Positions 6,182-7,255 of a DNA stretch of 7,255 nucleotides are shown here, one piece after another. Source of the DNA: Candidatus Omnitrophota bacterium (lineage in GTDB: Bacteria > Omnitrophota > Koll11 > Gygaellales > Profunditerraquicolaceae); assembly GCA_028712045.1 (NCBI GenBank), contig JAQTRA010000045.1, forward strand, positions 1 to 7,255, written 5' to 3'. The position numbers and the translations under genes are program-made. The first letter of the stretch is position 1. The number at the start of each line of letters is the position of its first letter. The notes beneath the pieces are model-generated. The model was not told the DNA's origin, did not search any database, and worked only from the letters and a program-made list of their open reading frames with translations.

Positions 6182-6567
6182 GTTTTATTTTTCAATCCGG
6201 CAGCGATGCTATTAGCTAAAATGTTGGCAAAGGCCTCTTTGAAATCATAAACGCAGTTAAAATCCTCCAAACGGTCTTCCTCCGTCTTGGCTAAAAGTTT
6301 TTTATCAATCAAACTAAAAACAATATTGCCAAAATCCTCGGTTTGGCTTATCCCCCAATGCGTCAATACTCTCTGCGCCAAAGCGCCGTATTGGTTAATC
6401 GCAAAATCCCGCAAACCCCGCGCCAGTTGGCTTCCGGAAACATGGGTTTGTTTTTTAAACTTTTTCTGCGTGAAAGTTAAGCCCTGCAAAACAAACTCAT
6501 AAGCATCCGGTTTATACCTGGCGTCTTTGTCGCAAATCTCATCTACTAGCTCCTGGAATTTATTCAT
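6178..6567 (-). CDS. Minf_1886 family protein (TIGR04138-like, PVC-associated, function unknown)
   Basis: A 129-residue protein I recognise by its family signature: RYKPDAYEFVLQGL (17-30), HVSGSQLARGLRDFA (42-56), then QYGALAQRVLTHWGI (59-73), DFGNIVFSLID (78-88) and TEEDRLEDFNCVYDF (95-109). This matches the family named as Planctomycetes/Verrucomicrobia-restricted or Minf_1886. No catalytic residues, metal motif, signal peptide or membrane segment is evident; it is a small soluble protein, probably mostly helical. It starts 3 nt after the LUD gene, with AGGA 9 nt before its ATG, and overlaps the flavin-protein gene by 4 nt. No function is known to me; the cluster context offers a lead only. 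Confidence 0.82.
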   Translation of the reverse strand: MNKFQELVDEICDKDARYKPDAYEFVLQGLTFTQKKFKKQTHVSGSQLARGLRDFAINQYGALAQRVLTHWGISQTEDFGNIVFSLIDKKLLAKTEEDRLEDFNCVYDFKEAFANILANSIAAGLKNKT

Positions 6568-6570
6568 CGA

Positions 6571-7197
6571 TTAAAATCCTAATTTTTCTCCCACAATAAT
6601 TACTTTAAGCCTATCCGGATCAATCTCGGTTTCAATAATTAAAATCTGACAGCACATCCTTTTGTGATTCGGGGCAAAACAAATTTCCTGATGGCAAACC
6701 CCGTCGCTAAGGCAAGCTGCCGGCCAATTCAAGCGTTTACAATTAAGAGGAGTAACATACTGGCGGCTGCGCTTTAACGCTTCTTCCAGGTTAGGAGTAA
6801 TTTTATTTATACCGCAAATAACGATCACGTTTTTAGCATTGGCAATGCCGCTAATCCGATGGCCGTATCCGCTAAAAAAAACTAATTCTCCGGCTTTAGA
6901 AATTGCATTAGCACTGGTTAAATAATAATCTGCTTGCGCCCCCAGATTACGCTCTGCCAGGCTTTTTTCACGGCTAATCCCGGGTTTATACTGGTTAAAT
7001 ACTTTATTGCCCCGCGCCTCTAAGCTAGCGGCAATCCCCAACTCATCCAGGGTTTTTGAACCTGAAATACCCACACTACTATCCTGGCCGATAAGAGTTT
7101 CGGCTAATTTTTTTGCCTGAGAAATATTCTCAGCATAAAAACCGCTGATATTACGCTGTTTAAAATTATTAATCAGCTGACCCACTGAATGTTCCAT
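6571..7197 (-). CDS. LUD-domain protein (LutB/LutC-related, COG1556-type)
   Basis: A 208-residue single-domain LUD (formerly DUF162) protein. Visible family marks are SVGISGSKTLDELGI (41-55), ADYYLTSANAISKAGELVFF (89-108), NVIVICGINKI (123-133) and the C-terminal LKVIIVGEKLGF. The tail has six cysteines (C153, C162, C168, C173, C182, C183), as in the single-domain relatives found in clostridia, and may bind an Fe-S cluster or metal. LutB and LutC take part in L-lactate oxidation, but single LUD proteins of this type are unassigned and no lutA or lutB partner is visible. The ATG lies 3 nt after the upstream stop and has no clear ribosome site, so translation is probably coupled to the upstream gene. 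Confidence 0.85.
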   Translation of the reverse strand: MEHSVGQLINNFKQRNISGFYAENISQAKKLAETLIGQDSSVGISGSKTLDELGIAASLEARGNKVFNQYKPGISREKSLAERNLGAQADYYLTSANAISKAGELVFFSGYGHRISGIANAKNVIVICGINKITPNLEEALKRSRQYVTPLNCKRLNWPAACLSDGVCHQEICFAPNHKRMCCQILIIETEIDPDRLKVIIVGEKLGF

Positions 7198-7200
7198 CGG

Positions 7201-7255
7201 TTATTTTAAAAGTAAATTTTCATAATTTCCCGGTAAAGCATTATCATGCGCCACC
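7201..7255 (-). CDS. C-terminal tail of an unidentified upstream gene (partial)
   Basis: The minus-strand frame is open from the right window edge to TAA at 7203-7201 and gives the end VAHDNALPGNYENLLLK. Its stop lies 3 nt before the LUD start, the same tight spacing as in the rest of the cluster, which supports a real gene and the same operon. Only 17 full residues are visible and I do not recognise the family. Confidence 0.5.
   Translation of the reverse strand, partial: VAHDNALPGNYENLLLK

Noticed and set aside
6287..6502. 71-codon open frame on the plus strand
   Set aside because: Antisense to the Minf_1886-like gene and without protein-like features; a chance open frame.

Overview
The window looks like part of an anaerobic, fermentative or acetyl-CoA-centred bacterium, probably an uncultivated lineage close to the PVC superphylum, with Candidatus Omnitrophota the best guess. 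The grounds are a separate four-subunit pyruvate:ferredoxin oxidoreductase of archaeal/thermophile layout, a clostridial-type ferredoxin, a LUD-domain protein, and a protein of the family described as restricted to Planctomycetes and Verrucomicrobia (Minf_1886 / TIGR04138-like). The lineage call is inference from family memory, not from a search.

Layout. Positions 2-943 (plus strand) hold the 3' part of a SurA/PpiD-like periplasmic chaperone gene that lacks a parvulin domain and is cut by the left window edge. Everything to the right is on the minus strand and reads right to left. The two sets of genes converge at 943-993, and that gap is filled almost exactly by one perfect 23-bp inverted repeat with a 3-nt loop.

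The minus strand has two blocks. The upstream block (7255 down to 4692) is a tightly packed operon: the tail of an unidentified gene, a LUD-domain protein, a Minf_1886-family protein, a PNPOx-like flavin-binding split-barrel protein, and a short MetE-like (core methionine-synthase-type) zinc methyltransferase. Junctions are 3-nt gaps or 4-nt ATGA overlaps. The downstream block (4610 down to 993) is porG-porD-porA-porB, a ferritin-like diiron protein and a single-cluster ferredoxin. Between the blocks, at 4652-4680, is an exact consensus sigma-70 promoter (TTGACA, 17 nt, TATAAT).

How the genes fit together. PorGDAB would oxidise pyruvate to acetyl-CoA and CO2 (or run in reverse), with electrons passing from the PorB/PorD clusters to the small ferredoxin encoded at the end of the same unit. 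The ferritin-like protein between them plausibly handles iron or peroxide for this oxygen-sensitive enzyme. The upstream cluster is less clear. It combines a cobalamin-independent-type methyltransferase fold, a flavin split barrel, a cysteine-rich LUD protein and an orphan family, and it is the part most likely to hold undescribed biology. No tRNA, rRNA, CRISPR array, transposase gene or gene-free stretch over 300 bases was seen.
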